Below, one piece after another: positions 36,975 to 45,680 of a stretch of DNA of 64,000 nucleotides. The notes under the pieces are model-generated. The model did no database searches. It saw nothing but the letters and a program-made list of their open reading frames with translations, and had not been told where the DNA came from. The stretch's first letter is position 1, and every line of letters starts with the position of its first letter. The position numbers were made by a program, and so were the translations under genes. Location: positions 105,696 to 169,695 of the forward strand of contig JAJPKO010000036.1 of the NCBI GenBank assembly GCA_021323655.1, read 5' to 3'. This stretch comes from Acidobacteriaceae bacterium. GTDB taxonomy: Bacteria; Acidobacteriota; Terriglobia; Terriglobales; Acidobacteriaceae.

Positions 36975-37310
36975 ATGATTGAACTTACCCGGCTTAATGG
37001 GCACTCGATGGTGGTCAACAGCGACCTCATCAAGTATGTCGAGTCTTCTCCGGACACGATGCTCACGCTGATTCATGGAGAAAAGATCGTTGTAACGGAA
37101 CCATGCGAGGAAGTGGTGCGGCGCATTACAGAATACAGGACGCGGCTTCTGGCAGATGTCCTGAAACAGTCGTCGGGAGACGATCTGAATACGCTGGCCG
37201 CGGCTTCCACCAGGGCGGGGGGACTTCGCATTGTTGCGGCTCAGTCTGCCAGTGACGAGATGCCCAGCATGGACGATGCGGCCCAGCAGCGTCGCCGCAG
37301 AGACTGGTAA
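36975..37310 (+). CDS. flbD: Flagellar FlbD-type protein
   Basis: A 111-residue protein with the FlbD core (IELTRLNGHSMVVNSDLIKYVESSPDTMLTLI, about residues 2-33, and IHGEKIVV), normally found next to motA. The C-terminal half is longer and more variable than in most FlbD members. Small FlbD proteins of this kind are linked to flagellar assembly or motor function, not to the Caulobacter regulator of the same name. It leads the flbD-motA-motB unit, 21 bases before motA. Confidence 0.85.
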   Translation: MIELTRLNGHSMVVNSDLIKYVESSPDTMLTLIHGEKIVVTEPCEEVVRRITEYRTRLLADVLKQSSGDDLNTLAAASTRAGGLRIVAAQSASDEMPSMDDAAQQRRRRDW

Positions 37311-37331
37311 ATCCACGTTCGGGACACACCT

Positions 37332-38120
37332 ATGGACAAGAGCAGCTTTGCAGGAGTGGTACTAGCATTGGCCGGGATCTTTGCCGGCCTGATTCTCGAT
37401 GGCGGACATATCGGACAGGTGCTGCAGCCGACGGCGGCCCTGATTGTTCTGGGCGGAACAATTGGCGCTGTCATGCTGCAGTTTCCTCTGCCGACAGTCA
37501 TGGGAGCGTTCAAGCGGTTGGCGCAGGTCTTCTTTGAGAAGAAAAATGATGCGGATGCGACTGTGAAGCTGCTGCTTGGTTTTGCCAACAAGGCCCGCCG
37601 GAGTGGCATTGTTTCTCTTGACCAGGACCTTGCCTCCATTACAGACCCCTTTCTGAAGCAGGCGCTGATGCTGGCCGTGGATGGGACAGAGCCGACTGAG
37701 CTGCGGAAGATCATGGAGCTGCATCTGGAGAATGAAGCAGAGTCGGAGGACGCGATTATGGCGGTCTTTGAATCTGCCGGAGGTTTTGCGCCGACGATTG
37801 GAATCATTGGCGCGGTGATGGGGCTTATCCAGGTGATGCAGCATCTGGACCACATGGATGAAGTGGGCCGGGGCATTGCTGTTGCGTTTGTTGCGACCAT
37901 TTATGGTGTGGGCTCGGCGAATATATTCTTTCTTCCGGCGGCGGGAAAGCTGCGGCACCGCATCTCGGATGAACGGCGTCGGAAGGAGATGGTGCTGGAA
38001 GGCGTGATCTCGATTCTTGAGGGCATGAACCCGCGCATGATCGAGATCAAATTGCATGGTTTTCATTCGGCGGCAAACAAGAAGCCGAAGGAGAAGGCCG
38101 TGGCAGTGGAGGCGGCATGA
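37332..38120 (+). CDS. motA: Flagellar motor stator protein MotA
   Basis: A 262-residue membrane protein with four helices (about 5-25, 30-50, 150-175, 180-205) and a large cytoplasmic loop with the charged residues that touch FliG. The TIGIIGAVMGLIQVM helix and the GIAVAFVATIYG helix are typical of the proton pathway. Its stop overlaps the motB start as ATGA (38117-38120). Proton or sodium use cannot be told. Confidence 0.93.
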   Translation: MDKSSFAGVVLALAGIFAGLILDGGHIGQVLQPTAALIVLGGTIGAVMLQFPLPTVMGAFKRLAQVFFEKKNDADATVKLLLGFANKARRSGIVSLDQDLASITDPFLKQALMLAVDGTEPTELRKIMELHLENEAESEDAIMAVFESAGGFAPTIGIIGAVMGLIQVMQHLDHMDEVGRGIAVAFVATIYGVGSANIFFLPAAGKLRHRISDERRRKEMVLEGVISILEGMNPRMIEIKLHGFHSAANKKPKEKAVAVEAA

Positions 38121-38968
38121 AGCAGAAGAAAGAGAAGGGACGTGCGCCAAACCATGAGCGATGGCTGGTTTCCTATGCGGACTTCATCACGCTGATGTTT
38201 GCGTTCTTCGTCGTGATGTATGCCAGCTCCAAGGCAGATCTGAAGAAGCAGGCGGCGGTGGCGCAGGCCATCAACGCTGCTTTTGAGTCGCTTGGCTTGT
38301 TCCAGCCGCAGAGCAAAGAGCAGGCGACCCAGGCCTCCGCGGCGCTGGCCACCTCCCAGGATTCGCCTGTATCCCCGATGAATGTTGTGCTGGGCGAGCA
38401 GATACTTGCGTCGCCGGAGGTGCAGCAGGACCTGGAGCGGATCAAGAAGCAACTGGAGAAGCTGTTGTCCAACCAGATTGCGCACCACGTGGTTGCGATT
38501 CGCATTGGGCGGGATGGGCTGGTGATTTCCCTGCGCGAAGCTGGATTTTATGACAGCGGCTCTGCGGCGCCGCATCCGGACTCAGTGAAAACGCTGGACA
38601 AGATTGCGGAGGCGCTGCGGACGACGCCCTACGACATTCGCATTGAGGGGCACACGGACAATGTGCCCATCCATAATGGACAGTTTGACTCAAACTGGGA
38701 GCTTTCGACGGCGCGCGCGACGCGGCTGGCGAAGATGTTCATTGTGGCCCACCACTTTGCTCCGGTGCGGCTTTCTGCTTCGGGTTATGCGGAGTTTCAT
38801 CCGGTAGCGAACAATACGACGGCGGATGGGCGATCGCAGAACCGGCGTGTGGACATTATTGTTTTGCCGAGCATGACGGTACCGCATGCTCCGGCGGTGA
38901 ATGTACAGGCGAAGCCGGAGGCGATCAACGCTGCGCTGGCGCGGCCACTCCCATCAGCTTTACAATGA
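38117..38968 (+). CDS. motB: Flagellar motor stator protein MotB
   Basis: A 283-residue protein with one N-terminal helix ([20 protein letters not shown]) containing the proton-carrying Asp, a linker of about 90 residues, and an OmpA-type peptidoglycan-binding domain in the C-terminal half ([20 protein letters not shown] followed by [13 protein letters not shown]). It anchors the stator to the cell wall. The 3' end overlaps the convergent yjbQ gene by 44 bases. Confidence 0.93.
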   Translation: MKQKKEKGRAPNHERWLVSYADFITLMFAFFVVMYASSKADLKKQAAVAQAINAAFESLGLFQPQSKEQATQASAALATSQDSPVSPMNVVLGEQILASPEVQQDLERIKKQLEKLLSNQIAHHVVAIRIGRDGLVISLREAGFYDSGSAAPHPDSVKTLDKIAEALRTTPYDIRIEGHTDNVPIHNGQFDSNWELSTARATRLAKMFIVAHHFAPVRLSASGYAEFHPVANNTTADGRSQNRRVDIIVLPSMTVPHAPAVNVQAKPEAINAALARPLPSALQ

Positions 38969-39377
38969 CGTGCTTGCGCCGCTGGCCGTCGAATTCGGCG
39001 TAGAAGGCGCGCTGCCAGGTGCCAAGGTCGAGGTGGCCATTGGTGATGGGAAGCGTGATCTCGTGGTGCAGCAGCAGCGACTTGAGGTGCGCGTCTGCAT
39101 TGTCTTCGCCGGTTTGGTGATGGCGGTAATCGGGGCGCGCGGGGGCGAGTTTTTCAAGCCACTCTTCGATGTCTGCGATGAGGCCGCTTTCGTGATCATT
39201 GACGTAAATGGCAGCGGTAATGTGCATGGGGGAGACGAAGCAGAAGCCGTCACGGATGCCACTGCGGGCGACGATCTCCTCCAGTTGAGGGGTGATGTGG
39301 ATCATCTCGCGCCGCTTCTTCGTGTGGAAGTGAAGGTACTCAGTGTAGGTTTTCAAGGTGCCGGTCATTTCAGGCAT
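38925..39377 (-). CDS. yjbQ: YjbQ/UPF0047-family protein
   Basis: A 150-residue protein with the family histidines ([30 protein letters not shown] and [10 protein letters not shown]) and the closing [18 protein letters not shown]. Family members have weak thiamin-phosphate synthase activity; the physiological role is uncertain. AGAGGGGG precedes the ATG. It overlaps motB tail-to-tail. Confidence 0.9.
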   Translation of the reverse strand: MPEMTGTLKTYTEYLHFHTKKRREMIHITPQLEEIVARSGIRDGFCFVSPMHITAAIYVNDHESGLIADIEEWLEKLAPARPDYRHHQTGEDNADAHLKSLLLHHEITLPITNGHLDLGTWQRAFYAEFDGQRRKHVIVKLMGVAAPAQR

Positions 39378-39751
39378 AGAACCCCCTCTTTTTGATTTTG
39401 TAAAACTATTGTTTTTAAATGGCTTGCGAGATTTAGTTCGCTAAAGTCTTGATAATAATAAAGTTGCGTATAAAGTATAGAAAATACAAGGCTTAACGGA
39501 AGTTTATCTTTTTGCCTCCCCTCCCGCATCCGCATTATCTTAAATGTAAATTCTTGATTGTAAATGAGTTAGATGTTTTTAGCTGGTAAAGTCTTCATTC
39601 CGGAAGAGTTACGTTTTACGGGCTCGGAAAACCCTTTATTTCATTTTCAAAGCCTTATTTCTATTGTAGCGAATGGTAGCGGCTTGGTAGACCATTGCTT
39701 GTTTAAACAAACAATTTTCTACTGGTGAATCCTGCGCTGGATCGGGGCGGG
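39378..39751. other. AT-rich gene-free region between yjbQ and the cytochrome gene
   Basis: Base composition drops sharply to AT-rich sequence compared with the GC-rich flanks. No credible gene is present. It contains a 12-base perfect palindrome, TTGTTTAAACAA (39699-39710), and repeated TGTAAAT words. It could hold promoters, a small RNA or foreign sequence. Confidence 0.6.
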
Positions 39752-40150
39752 CTATACGGTCTTCTTTGACATGGAGCGGAGGTAGATGACCAGGTTCCAT
39801 ATCTCATCGGGTTTGGCGCGGGGGCCTTCGCCGGGCATCTGGCCTTTTCCGTTTTTGATGATGTCGTAGATTTGGGCATCGGTGAGGTCTTTGAGGGCGT
39901 CGGGTTTGGTGTAGTCGCGGAGGGTCAGCTTCATGTCGCTGGCGACATCGCCTTTTCCGTCGCCCTTCTCGCCGTGGCACATGGCGCAGTCGTATCCGTA
40001 GATTTGTTTGGCGCGGGCCTGGGACTCGGGAGTGGGTTTGACGGGGTTGGTCTGGGGTGTGGGTGTTTGTGGCGATGACGGCTGGTCTTGAGCGGCAGAA
40101 AATACGGTGACCAGCAGCAGCGCTGAAGAAACGAGCAAGGGCTTCAACAC
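39752..40150 (-). CDS. Small exported cytochrome c
   Basis: About 132 residues from a GTG at 40150 preceded by CCGGAGG; the longer frame up to 40342 has no such site. A signal peptide (LKPLLVSSALLLVTVFSAAQ) is followed by a Pro/Thr linker and a class I cytochrome c domain with CAMCH (haem attachment) and a distal Met in GKGQMPGEG. It resembles periplasmic cytochrome c electron carriers or domains of larger oxidases. No obvious operon partner. Confidence 0.85.
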   Translation of the reverse strand: MLKPLLVSSALLLVTVFSAAQDQPSSPQTPTPQTNPVKPTPESQARAKQIYGYDCAMCHGEKGDGKGDVASDMKLTLRDYTKPDALKDLTDAQIYDIIKNGKGQMPGEGPRAKPDEIWNLVIYLRSMSKKTV

Positions 40151-40409
40151 GGCGGCCTCCGGAAATGTAAGGTGAAGTCGCGAAGCATAGTACACCTGCG
40201 TAGAAACAAAGGGGAAGATGTTTTTTGGTGGGGTGAAAGAAAGTTGTTCTCTGGTGGAGTGTGCGTGCTCTGACCAGATGGTATGGAATGCGGTTTTGTG
40301 GATCCAAGGCGGGGTAGCTGGAGGACCGGCTTCCTGTTTCATCCCCTGAAAATAGGCCGCGCAGATATCTGCTTGACTATGTCATTTTTAAAGTGTTATT
40401 ACTTCAAAG

Positions 40410-40437
40410 TCATTTGCGCAAACGTTTGCGCAAATGA
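40410..40437. promoter_or_regulatory. LacI-type operator, perfect 28-bp palindrome
   Basis: Each half is TCATTTGCGCAAAC and its reverse complement (40410-40423 and 40424-40437), centre AAACGTTT. It lies about 90 bases before the TonB-dependent receptor gene. The centre matches LacI/GalR consensus sites; the LacI regulator of this cluster (47856) is the obvious candidate. Confidence 0.8.
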
Positions 40438-40526
40438 ATTATTGCTGGCAGTGTGCATATTCAAAAGCAAAATCGTAAACGCGTACTGCGGCACATTTAT
40501 CACAGTAGTGGTTTGAGGAGAGTCCG

Positions 40527-43500
40527 ATGCAAAAGAGCCCTTTAAGAATTTCCTTTGCGCAAATCGCAGTGCGGCCCTATGCGTATATGGCCTTACTGTT
40601 TTTCGCGCTCGCATGGTTTTTCCCACCTGCGCTGCATGCGCAGTTTCGCGGTTCGCTACGCGGAACAGTGACTGACCCGCAGGGCGCCATCATCCCTGGG
40701 GCGACCGTCACACTCACAAATACAGATACCAATCAAAGTCAGACCGCTACAACGGACAACAATGGTATTTATATCTTCAACGGCCTTCCTCCGGCGCACT
40801 TCAAGCTTACAGTGGATGCTTCGGGTTTTAAGCAAAAGGTGCTGGAGCAGGTGCAAATCATTCCTGAGCAGCTGAACTCATTGGATGTGCGTCTGGAGAT
40901 AGGCGGAGCGCAGCAGACCGTGACAGTGTCTGGCACAACACAAGCGTTAGATTCGGAGACAGCAACAGTAAGCGCAACGGTCAACAGCAATCAAATTCAG
41001 CATTTGCCTTCGTTTAACCGTGATATCTTTCAGCTTGCGCAACTGACCCCTGGAGTATTTGGTGATGGGTCGCAGGGAGGCGGCGGAGGAACATACAACT
41101 TGCCGGGGAACCAGGGGCCGGGTGGCTCTGGAGGCGGACAGGCGGGCATTTTCGCTACTGAAAATGGGCCCCAGATCCAGACGCGTGGTGGCCAGTATGA
41201 GACAAACGGGATTTCCATTGATGGCATCAGCACGGTAAGTGCAGTGTGGGGCGGCACGTCTGTGATTACCCCCAGCGAAGATTCTGTGGACAGCATGAAG
41301 GTTGTTTCGAACAGCTATGACGCTGAGAATGGGCGGTTTAGCGGTGCGCAGATACAGGTCACATCGAAAAGTGGCAGCAACGAATTACACGGAAGTGCGT
41401 TTTTCAAGATGTCACGTCCGGGATTGAATGCTTACCAGCGGTGGAATGGTGTGGGTTCCAATATTCCGGGCACAGCTGCAGAACGTGGTGTGAACCGCGA
41501 CAACAATAGGTTCAACAATTATGGTGGAAGTCTAGGTGGTCCCATCTGGAAAGACAAGATATTTGCCTTTTTCAACTGGGAGACGAGCCCGCTTTCGGCG
41601 ACCAACACCGCACAAGGCTGGTATGAAACATCTCAGTTTGATTCGCTCACCGGAATCGGCCCGATTGCTTCCAAGTATCTAAGCTATCCCGGAGAGGCCG
41701 TTTCAGCTTCAGGCATTTTACAACGTACATGCAGTTCAATTGGCCTGCAGGAAGGTGTGAATTGCAGAACAACATCTCAGGGATTGGATGTGGGTTCACC
41801 CCTGAAGAATGGCGTTGGCCTGCAAGATCCAACCTATGGTGGCAATTCCAACCAGCCTGGGGTGGGAGGCGGTTTGGATGGCGTGCCAGACCTTGCCTAT
41901 TTCAATTCCATCAGTCCTTCGAATGTTTCCCAAAACCAGTACAATGGCCGTCTGGATGCCAATGTTACATCAAAAGACCATGTGGCTTTTGCTATTTACT
42001 GGGTCCCGTCCAACAGCACCAGCTTTAACGGACCAATCCGGTCGGCCAACCTCTGGCACCACTCGCAGGTCAATGATGCATTCTCTGTGATCTGGAACCA
42101 CACCTTTTCTCCTACCTTGCTGAACCAGGCGCGTGCCAATGCGGCCGGATGGCGTTGGAATGAAATCAGCTCCAACCCTCAGGAACCATTCGGTCTGCCG
42201 CAGGCAAATATTGATCCAATTGGAACGATCGGCGGTCAGGGGGGCTTTCAGTTCTTTGGGGCACCTGGACCGAGCAATTTCAACCAGTGGACGTACAGCT
42301 ACAATGATGTGCTCACGAAAGTCCTGGGCAGACACAACATTAAGGCAGGCGGTGAATTGACCCGGCTCTATTACCTGAATAATCCGGTGTATGCCGCGCG
42401 TCCTGGCTTCAACTTCAATAATCTCTGGACATTTGCCAATGATGCTCCATACCTCGAGAGCGGGCAATTCGATTCAAAAACTGGAATTCCGTTTGGCAAT
42501 CGCCAGGACAACCGGGAAAATATTTGGGGATTCTTTGTACAGGACGATTTCAAGATCAAGCCGAATTTTACAGTAAATCTTGGGCTACGCTGGTCTTATT
42601 TCGGGGCCTTCTACTCCAAAGAAAATAATTTAGGGGTGCTTCGTTTTGGGAGTGGGTCCAATCCGCTGGATGGCCTGCATATCAAACTTGGCGGAGGTAT
42701 CTATTCACCTCAGAAAAACAACTGGGGCCCTCAGATTGGCTTTGCCTGGCAACCGAAGCAAAACAATGGAAACCTGGTGCTTCGTGGCGGATTCGGCATC
42801 AACTATAACCAGAACGAAATTGCCATTACGGCCAATGGGAATGGTAATCCACCTTTCGTGGTCCAGGCGAACTTCACCTGCAGCTATCCATATACCAACA
42901 ATCCCTCATGCGCAGGGACCGGAATTGTGTATCAGGTAGCCACCGATGTGCATTCTCTCTTCGGATTTCCACCGAATCCCAATGCAATCAAGACATTTGG
43001 TCCCGACAACCTTCCTCTGCCTGGATCGGCACCCATTTTTGTGACAGGTTTTCTGCCGGACCCGAAAACCATTGCCAACTATCATTACTCGTTTGATGTG
43101 CAGTACCAATTGCCTCTGAATATGGTGGCTTCGCTCGGCTATCAGGGGAGCCAGATGCGCCATCTTCTGATCCAGAACAACTGGAATGCCATCGCGGCAG
43201 CACGAGGATTGGCATTAAATCCAAAAGTCAACTTTCTCGATTTTTACCAGAACAGCGGGAGCGGCAACTATAACGCGATGATTGCCACGTTGGATCACAG
43301 TTTCGCCCATGGGTTCCAGGCAAAAGTGATGTATACGTGGGCGAAGGCGTTGGATGAAAACTCCGGCCCATATTCGGAGGACTTTTATCCTTACAACACG
43401 CACGCTGCTTATGGCCGTTCCGATTACAATGTCGCCAACGCTGTGAAAATTTTTGGTTTGTGGCAGCCGGTCTTCTTCCACGGCAGTCATAGCTGGATTG

Positions 43501-44081
43501 AGAAGGTCGCAGGCGGATGGTCACTCAGCGGTATCTGGAACTGGCATACGGGCTTTCCATGGAACCCGGTTTATAACGCAGTGGGAAGTCTCTATTATCC
43601 AGGCAGCGGCTACGGACAGCTTCGTCCATCAGCCAGGCTGCATGGCTATGGAACAAATACGAGCAACAAGACGTTTCAACAAGGCACTAATCCAAATTTT
43701 GGCGGCGATGGCACCAAATTCTTCCCTGGGCCGACCTATGTTGCGGCCACGGGATCGTCTTTCCTGAACACAGTGCCTGCCCCGTTGCCTGGCATCCAGC
43801 GCAACAGCCTGAACGGGCCGAATTATAACGACGTAGACGCTACTCTGACGAAGGCCTTTGGTCTGCCAAGTATGCCAATTCTGGGGGAAAACGCCAGATT
43901 TGAGATTAGAGCGGATGCCTACAATCTTTTCAATAAGCTGAATATTAACCCCTCATCCATTGATGGCAATCTCGGATCCGTTGCTCCGGATGGAACGGTA
44001 ACACCGAACGGAGATTTTGGAGTTGCCGGTTCTGCATTAGGCAGTAGAACAGTACAAATACAGGCTCGATTCAGCTTCTAG
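40527..44081 (+). CDS. TonB-dependent receptor, Oar-like with carboxypeptidase-regulatory domain
   Basis: A 1184-residue outer-membrane protein. A signal peptide (about 1-38, ending ALHA) is followed by a CarboxypepD_reg-like Ig domain (about 42-125, FRGSLRGTVTDPQGAIIPGA), a plug domain, and a long beta-barrel ending in the aromatic C-terminus VQIQARFSF. Such acidobacterial receptors import large sugar polymers with TonB energy. The following GH39, GH144, LacI and GH3 genes argue for a glucan substrate. It has a LacI-type operator upstream and a terminator downstream, so the receptor may be transcribed more than its operon mates. Confidence 0.92.
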   Translation: MQKSPLRISFAQIAVRPYAYMALLFFALAWFFPPALHAQFRGSLRGTVTDPQGAIIPGATVTLTNTDTNQSQTATTDNNGIYIFNGLPPAHFKLTVDASGFKQKVLEQVQIIPEQLNSLDVRLEIGGAQQTVTVSGTTQALDSETATVSATVNSNQIQHLPSFNRDIFQLAQLTPGVFGDGSQGGGGGTYNLPGNQGPGGSGGGQAGIFATENGPQIQTRGGQYETNGISIDGISTVSAVWGGTSVITPSEDSVDSMKVVSNSYDAENGRFSGAQIQVTSKSGSNELHGSAFFKMSRPGLNAYQRWNGVGSNIPGTAAERGVNRDNNRFNNYGGSLGGPIWKDKIFAFFNWETSPLSATNTAQGWYETSQFDSLTGIGPIASKYLSYPGEAVSASGILQRTCSSIGLQEGVNCRTTSQGLDVGSPLKNGVGLQDPTYGGNSNQPGVGGGLDGVPDLAYFNSISPSNVSQNQYNGRLDANVTSKDHVAFAIYWVPSNSTSFNGPIRSANLWHHSQVNDAFSVIWNHTFSPTLLNQARANAAGWRWNEISSNPQEPFGLPQANIDPIGTIGGQGGFQFFGAPGPSNFNQWTYSYNDVLTKVLGRHNIKAGGELTRLYYLNNPVYAARPGFNFNNLWTFANDAPYLESGQFDSKTGIPFGNRQDNRENIWGFFVQDDFKIKPNFTVNLGLRWSYFGAFYSKENNLGVLRFGSGSNPLDGLHIKLGGGIYSPQKNNWGPQIGFAWQPKQNNGNLVLRGGFGINYNQNEIAITANGNGNPPFVVQANFTCSYPYTNNPSCAGTGIVYQVATDVHSLFGFPPNPNAIKTFGPDNLPLPGSAPIFVTGFLPDPKTIANYHYSFDVQYQLPLNMVASLGYQGSQMRHLLIQNNWNAIAAARGLALNPKVNFLDFYQNSGSGNYNAMIATLDHSFAHGFQAKVMYTWAKALDENSGPYSEDFYPYNTHAAYGRSDYNVANAVKIFGLWQPVFFHGSHSWIEKVAGGWSLSGIWNWHTGFPWNPVYNAVGSLYYPGSGYGQLRPSARLHGYGTNTSNKTFQQGTNPNFGGDGTKFFPGPTYVAATGSSFLNTVPAPLPGIQRNSLNGPNYNDVDATLTKAFGLPSMPILGENARFEIRADAYNLFNKLNINPSSIDGNLGSVAPDGTVTPNGDFGVAGSALGSRTVQIQARFSF

Positions 44082-44092
44082 CTGGCCTCCAT

Positions 44093-44119
44093 CGAGGGTA
44101 CGTAAGCAGCGTACCCTCG
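44093..44119 (+). terminator. Hairpin after the first receptor gene
   Basis: Perfect 10-base stem CGAGGGTACG/CGTACCCTCG with a seven-base loop, followed by TCTTCTTT. It lies 11 bases after the stop. Partial read-through would feed the enzymes that follow. Confidence 0.75.
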
Positions 44120-44174
44120 TCTTCTTTCCTGCTTCATTATCCATTCCTGCCCTGTCATAGAGGAGGATTCTGTT

Positions 44175-45671
44175 TTGAGTTTTGCGAGGACATCTCGTGT
44201 AGTATTGATTTTTTTGTTATTTTTTGCTGCATCGCACATCATTGCACAAGAGCAGGTTGAAATCCATGCTGAGGCAAAAGGCAGGCCCTTTCCGCACTTC
44301 TGGGAGCAGATGTTCGGGTCAGGGCGTGCAAACCTTACGTTACGCGAGAGCTACCGTAATGACCTGCGAGCGGTGAAAGAAATTACAGATTTCCGCTACG
44401 TACGTTTTCATGCGATTCTGCACGATGAAAACGGTGTGTACAACGAAGATGAGCACGGGAATGCGGTCTACAACTTTGCCTATGTAGATCAGATTTATGA
44501 CGGCCTGCTGAAGAACGGCGTGCGGCCTGTCGTTGAAATTAGCTTTATGCCGAAGAAGCTGGCGTTTAATCCAGACGCGCTGCATCCCTTTTGGTACAAG
44601 CCCAATGTTTCCCCGCCGAAGAGCATGGAGCGGTGGGATGATCTCATCCGGCATCTTGCGCAGCATCTGGTCGACCGCTACGGGATAGAGGAAGTATCGC
44701 AGTGGTACTTCGAGGTGTGGAACGAGCCGAACATAGATTTCTGGGGTGGCATTCCGCGCAAGCAGTCTTATTTTGATCTATATGCGCACACGGCGCGGGC
44801 GCTGAAGTCCGTCAATCCGCGGCTGCGCGTAGGAGGGCCTGCAACTGCGGCTGCGGCCTGGATTCCGGATTTCCTGAAATACGCCGCTGAGAACCATGTC
44901 CCGGTAGACTTTGTTTCCACGCACGGATATGCGGACGATACGGTCGAAAACCTCCTCGGTACGCATGAAAACATTCCTATGGATGATCGCGTATGCCGCG
45001 CTGTAGCGAAAGTAAAAGGCGAGATTGAGGCATCGGCCATGCCGAACCTGCCGCTTTTGTGGACTGAATGGAACGTGGAGGGCATGGATGAATCGCGGGA
45101 TACGACATTTGTTGGTCCGGCGCTGGCCAATACTGTGCGTGAATGTGACGGCCTGGTGGACATGATGTCATTCTGGACGTTTTCTGATGTATTTGAAGAA
45201 AATGGCCCGATTCGCATTCCCTTTGACGGAGAGTTTGGCTTGCGCGCCAAGGGTGGAATCAATAAGCCGAGCTTCTATGCCTTCGCGCTTCTGCACCAGC
45301 TTGGCAATCAGCGGCTGGCGAACCCTTCCAAAAATGTGATTGTCACCCGAACACCAGATGGGCAACTGGCGATTGCCGCATGGAATATTGTGGACCCCGG
45401 TCAGAAGGGCGCAGCCAGGCAGATGATACTGATCTTCAGCGGAGTACCTGCTAATGCCCCGGTTACGATTCAGCGTATAGATGATGAACATGGAAACGTT
45501 TTAAAGGCCTATGCAGCGATGGGGAAGCCAGTGGACCCAACTGAGGCGGAGGTGGAGCAGATGAACCGCAAGACATCCTTAGGACCTGCTGAGCAAAGTA
45601 AGCTCGAAGGCGGCAGGTTGACTCTGGGCCTAGACCCGAACGCACTTTTGCTTATTAAAGTGGGGCGGTAA
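44175..45671 (+). CDS. Glycoside hydrolase, family 39-like
   Basis: A 498-residue exported enzyme. A signal peptide (about 1-25, ending ASHIIAQ) precedes a GH-A barrel with the acid/base in FEVWNEPN (Glu184) and the nucleophile in LWTEWN (Glu298), both matching GH39 (beta-xylosidase / alpha-iduronidase family). A C-terminal beta domain follows (about 410-498). It uses a TTG start, supported by AGGAGG eight bases upstream. A GH39 in a cluster that otherwise points to beta-1,2-glucan is unusual, and specificity may differ from xylosidase. Confidence 0.85.
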   Translation: MSFARTSRVVLIFLLFFAASHIIAQEQVEIHAEAKGRPFPHFWEQMFGSGRANLTLRESYRNDLRAVKEITDFRYVRFHAILHDENGVYNEDEHGNAVYNFAYVDQIYDGLLKNGVRPVVEISFMPKKLAFNPDALHPFWYKPNVSPPKSMERWDDLIRHLAQHLVDRYGIEEVSQWYFEVWNEPNIDFWGGIPRKQSYFDLYAHTARALKSVNPRLRVGGPATAAAAWIPDFLKYAAENHVPVDFVSTHGYADDTVENLLGTHENIPMDDRVCRAVAKVKGEIEASAMPNLPLLWTEWNVEGMDESRDTTFVGPALANTVRECDGLVDMMSFWTFSDVFEENGPIRIPFDGEFGLRAKGGINKPSFYAFALLHQLGNQRLANPSKNVIVTRTPDGQLAIAAWNIVDPGQKGAARQMILIFSGVPANAPVTIQRIDDEHGNVLKAYAAMGKPVDPTEAEVEQMNRKTSLGPAEQSKLEGGRLTLGLDPNALLLIKVGR

Positions 45672-45680
45672 CCGAACGTT

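Noticed and set aside
45486..45500. GGAAACGTTTT inside the GH39 gene as a second LacI operator
   Set aside because: Imperfect palindrome within coding sequence and far from any start.
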